Shown in pieces: positions 62,542 to 64,000 of a stretch of DNA of 64,000 nucleotides (position 1 is the stretch's first letter; the number at the start of each line of letters is the position of its first letter). Source of the DNA: Ruegeria conchae (GTDB taxonomy: Bacteria > Pseudomonadota > Alphaproteobacteria > Rhodobacterales > Rhodobacteraceae). The notes under the pieces were generated by a model. That model was not told the DNA's origin. It was given only the letters and a program-made list of their open reading frames with translations, and searched no databases. The DNA lies in contig NZ_AEYW01000007.1 in the NCBI RefSeq assembly GCF_000192475.1, positions 1 to 64,000 of the forward strand. The letters run 5' to 3'. The position numbers and the translations under genes are program-made.

Positions 62542-63678
62542 TTAGGTGCGAGGCAGAGGGTTCTGCGCCTTGTTATAGGGCTGCCAGTCGGCGATCTCGG
62601 GATAGTATTGACGTCGCCACGCTCGGACCTTGGGGTTCATGATGCGTCGCCACAATGGTGGGATCATCGCAGCAATTGTCATGACCGGATACCCATATGG
62701 CAGTTGCGGGGCGGCGTCCTGAGAATGGTGTTGCAGCAAAGGGAACCTGCGGCTTGGTTTGTAATGGTGATCCGAATGGCGTTGCAGGTTGATAAGTAGC
62801 CAGTTCGACGCTTTATGCGACGCGTTCCACGAGTGGCGCGGGTGGACGTGTTCGTACTTACCGTCCCCCAGGTATTTTCGCGTCAGGCCGTAATGTTCGA
62901 CATAGTTGACCAATTCTAGCTGCCAGATCGCGGTACCTGCCTGCAGCAGGAATAAGCCTATCCCGGCCCATCCTCCGAGCAGATACGCCAGAAGCAGCAT
63001 GGTCGATTGCAAGGCCCAATACCGCCAGAAGGGGTTCGTGGAAGCTGTCCAGGGGCGGTCTTTGCGGGCCAGTTTGTTCGCTTCCGCGTGAAACGCCGAT
63101 TTCAGACTTTGGCGCAGGACGCGCGGATAGAAACGGTGGAAGCCTTCGTTGTAGCGTGCGGTCACAGGGTCGCGTGGGGTGCCAACATAGCGGTGGTGGA
63201 CCAGCAGATGTTCCGACCGGAAATGGGAGTAAAGCACCATCGACAGCAGGATATCACCCAGCCATCGTTCCAGCTTGCCTTTCTGGTGCATCAACTCGTG
63301 GCTGTAATTGATTCCGATCGTGCCTGAAATAACGCCCATGCCGAAGAATACGCCAATTTTTTCGATTGTGGTCAGTCCCGTTGCGCGGGTCGTGTACCAG
63401 ATCAGTCCGTAAAGCGTGAGGAACTGCACCGGAGCCCATGCTTTGGTCAGCCAAATATACCAGTCCAGCTCTTCATCTGGCGCATCCGGGTCGGCATTTT
63501 CCAAGTTAAGCCCCGTCAGTTGATCCAGCACAGCAAAGGCCCACCAAGTTGAAAGAGGCACAATCAAGACCCACCAACCACCAGCGAAGGAGGTCATCCA
63601 AATGAGTGGGACCAGCAGGTATGAGACCCAAAATGGAACGGCAGATTGCCAGCGAGAGAGGGTGTCAGATGCAATCAT
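62542..63678 (-). CDS. alkB: Alkane 1-monooxygenase
   Basis: 378-residue integral membrane di-iron hydroxylase of medium-chain alkanes. The histidine boxes are complete: HELMH, HLLVHHRYVGT, the NYVEHYGL HYG motif and LQRHSDHH. About six membrane helices. Rubredoxin and rubredoxin reductase genes needed for electron supply are not in the window. Closely related families (xylene monooxygenase, fatty-acid-type hydroxylases) have different spacing, so AlkB is preferred. Confidence 0.9.
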   Translation of the reverse strand: MIASDTLSRWQSAVPFWVSYLLVPLIWMTSFAGGWWVLIVPLSTWWAFAVLDQLTGLNLENADPDAPDEELDWYIWLTKAWAPVQFLTLYGLIWYTTRATGLTTIEKIGVFFGMGVISGTIGINYSHELMHQKGKLERWLGDILLSMVLYSHFRSEHLLVHHRYVGTPRDPVTARYNEGFHRFYPRVLRQSLKSAFHAEANKLARKDRPWTASTNPFWRYWALQSTMLLLAYLLGGWAGIGLFLLQAGTAIWQLELVNYVEHYGLTRKYLGDGKYEHVHPRHSWNASHKASNWLLINLQRHSDHHYKPSRRFPLLQHHSQDAAPQLPYGYPVMTIAAMIPPLWRRIMNPKVRAWRRQYYPEIADWQPYNKAQNPLPRT

Positions 63679-63737
63679 CTTGGGGCTCCAAAGCGTTGCC
63701 CGAACAGTAGACCGCTCTTTATGTTTTGCACAGCGGT

Positions 63738-64000
63738 CTATTGGCCGCGCCAGAGATCGAACCCCTTGCGCATAACGGTGGGTAAGTCGCTGGGTTTGAA
63801 CTGGTGTTTGTCCATGATCACAAAATCATCCGGAGTAAACCCATCGGGCAGTTTGGTCGTCCAGATACGCAGGATCAGGTGAAAATGGGTGAAAGTGTGC
63901 CGCACTTCGCCCGGTATTTCTTGCCAACGCGCCGGGAACGGAGGATTTTCTACAGGCGCGTCGGACCAGTCCGAGCCGGGCCAGCCCAACATGCCGCCCA
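63738..64000 (-). CDS. mutY: A/G-specific adenine glycosylase, C-terminal part (cut by window end)
   Basis: At least 87 residues; the 5' part is outside the window. GGMLGWPGSDWSDAPVE and HTFTHFHLILRIW match the NUDIX-like C-terminal domain of MutY that recognises 8-oxoguanine opposite adenine. The helix-hairpin-helix and iron-sulfur parts would lie beyond 64000. Start not determinable. Confidence 0.85.
   Translation of the reverse strand, partial: GGMLGWPGSDWSDAPVENPPFPARWQEIPGEVRHTFTHFHLILRIWTTKLPDGFTPDDFVIMDKHQFKPSDLPTVMRKGFDLWRGQ

Overview
The window looks like chromosomal DNA of a Roseobacter-group alphaproteobacterium (Rhodobacteraceae). The evidence is a CcrM-type DNA methyltransferase, FlaF/FlbT flagellin regulators, a BioR/BioY/BioB biotin locus with TTATCTATAA boxes, a serC-serA operon with an alphaproteobacterial-type leader, and a Rhizobium-type asparaginase. 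Sixty-nine protein genes are called. They are tightly packed, often with 1-4 nt start/stop overlaps. I see no rRNA, tRNA, CRISPR array, insertion sequence, prophage or gene-free stretch above 300 bases.

Left part (1-20480). serC-serA, a PPP-family phosphatase and malonyl-CoA synthetase lead into a complete histidine-utilisation cluster: hutF-hutC on the minus strand and hutI-hutH-hutG-hutU on the plus strand. This is the five-step route through formimidoylglutamate deiminase and N-formylglutamate amidohydrolase. serB follows, so all three serine-pathway genes flank the hut cluster. Next come an AT-richer sulfotransferase-like gene, an ArsR/AHSA1/YCII operon, asparaginase, small envelope proteins (IalB-like, a 56-residue lipoprotein, an LprI-like protein), rlmN and a cytochrome P460-like protein.

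Middle (20484-41320). This holds a U32-family protein, CbpA with its modulator, a small membrane protein, PLP enzymes, a LOG-family protein and bioR-bioY-bioB. The lysine genes dapD and dapE bracket an accessory block: a Rieske oxygenase, a TetR regulator with a tandem operator, and an ionotropic-receptor-like membrane protein. RNase R, a GST/DUF1801 pair divergent from a WYL regulator across a palindrome, and an MltB-type transglycosylase follow.

Right part (41360-64000). A polyamine uptake and catabolism locus holds an aminotransferase, a GntR regulator, PotFABC-like ABC genes and a flavin oxidase. Three TGATCA-centred sites suggest joint control by the GntR protein. A flagellar block follows: fliK-flgD on the minus strand, then flgJ-flgN-flagellin-flaF-flbT-DUF1217 on the plus strand. 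Then come a DUF427-cyclase fusion, a two-helix membrane protein with a C-terminal winged helix that overlaps a small secreted-protein gene, rnhB, ccrM with three GANTC sites in its promoter region, a second membrane adenylate cyclase, alkB and the 3' part of mutY at the edge.

The most promising undescribed unit is the secreted-protein/membrane-winged-helix pair at 57382-58342 next to the DUF427-cyclase. The receptor-like channel with an unusual filter (32771-33829) and the palindromic operators come next. All family assignments come from reading the translations; no database search was run.
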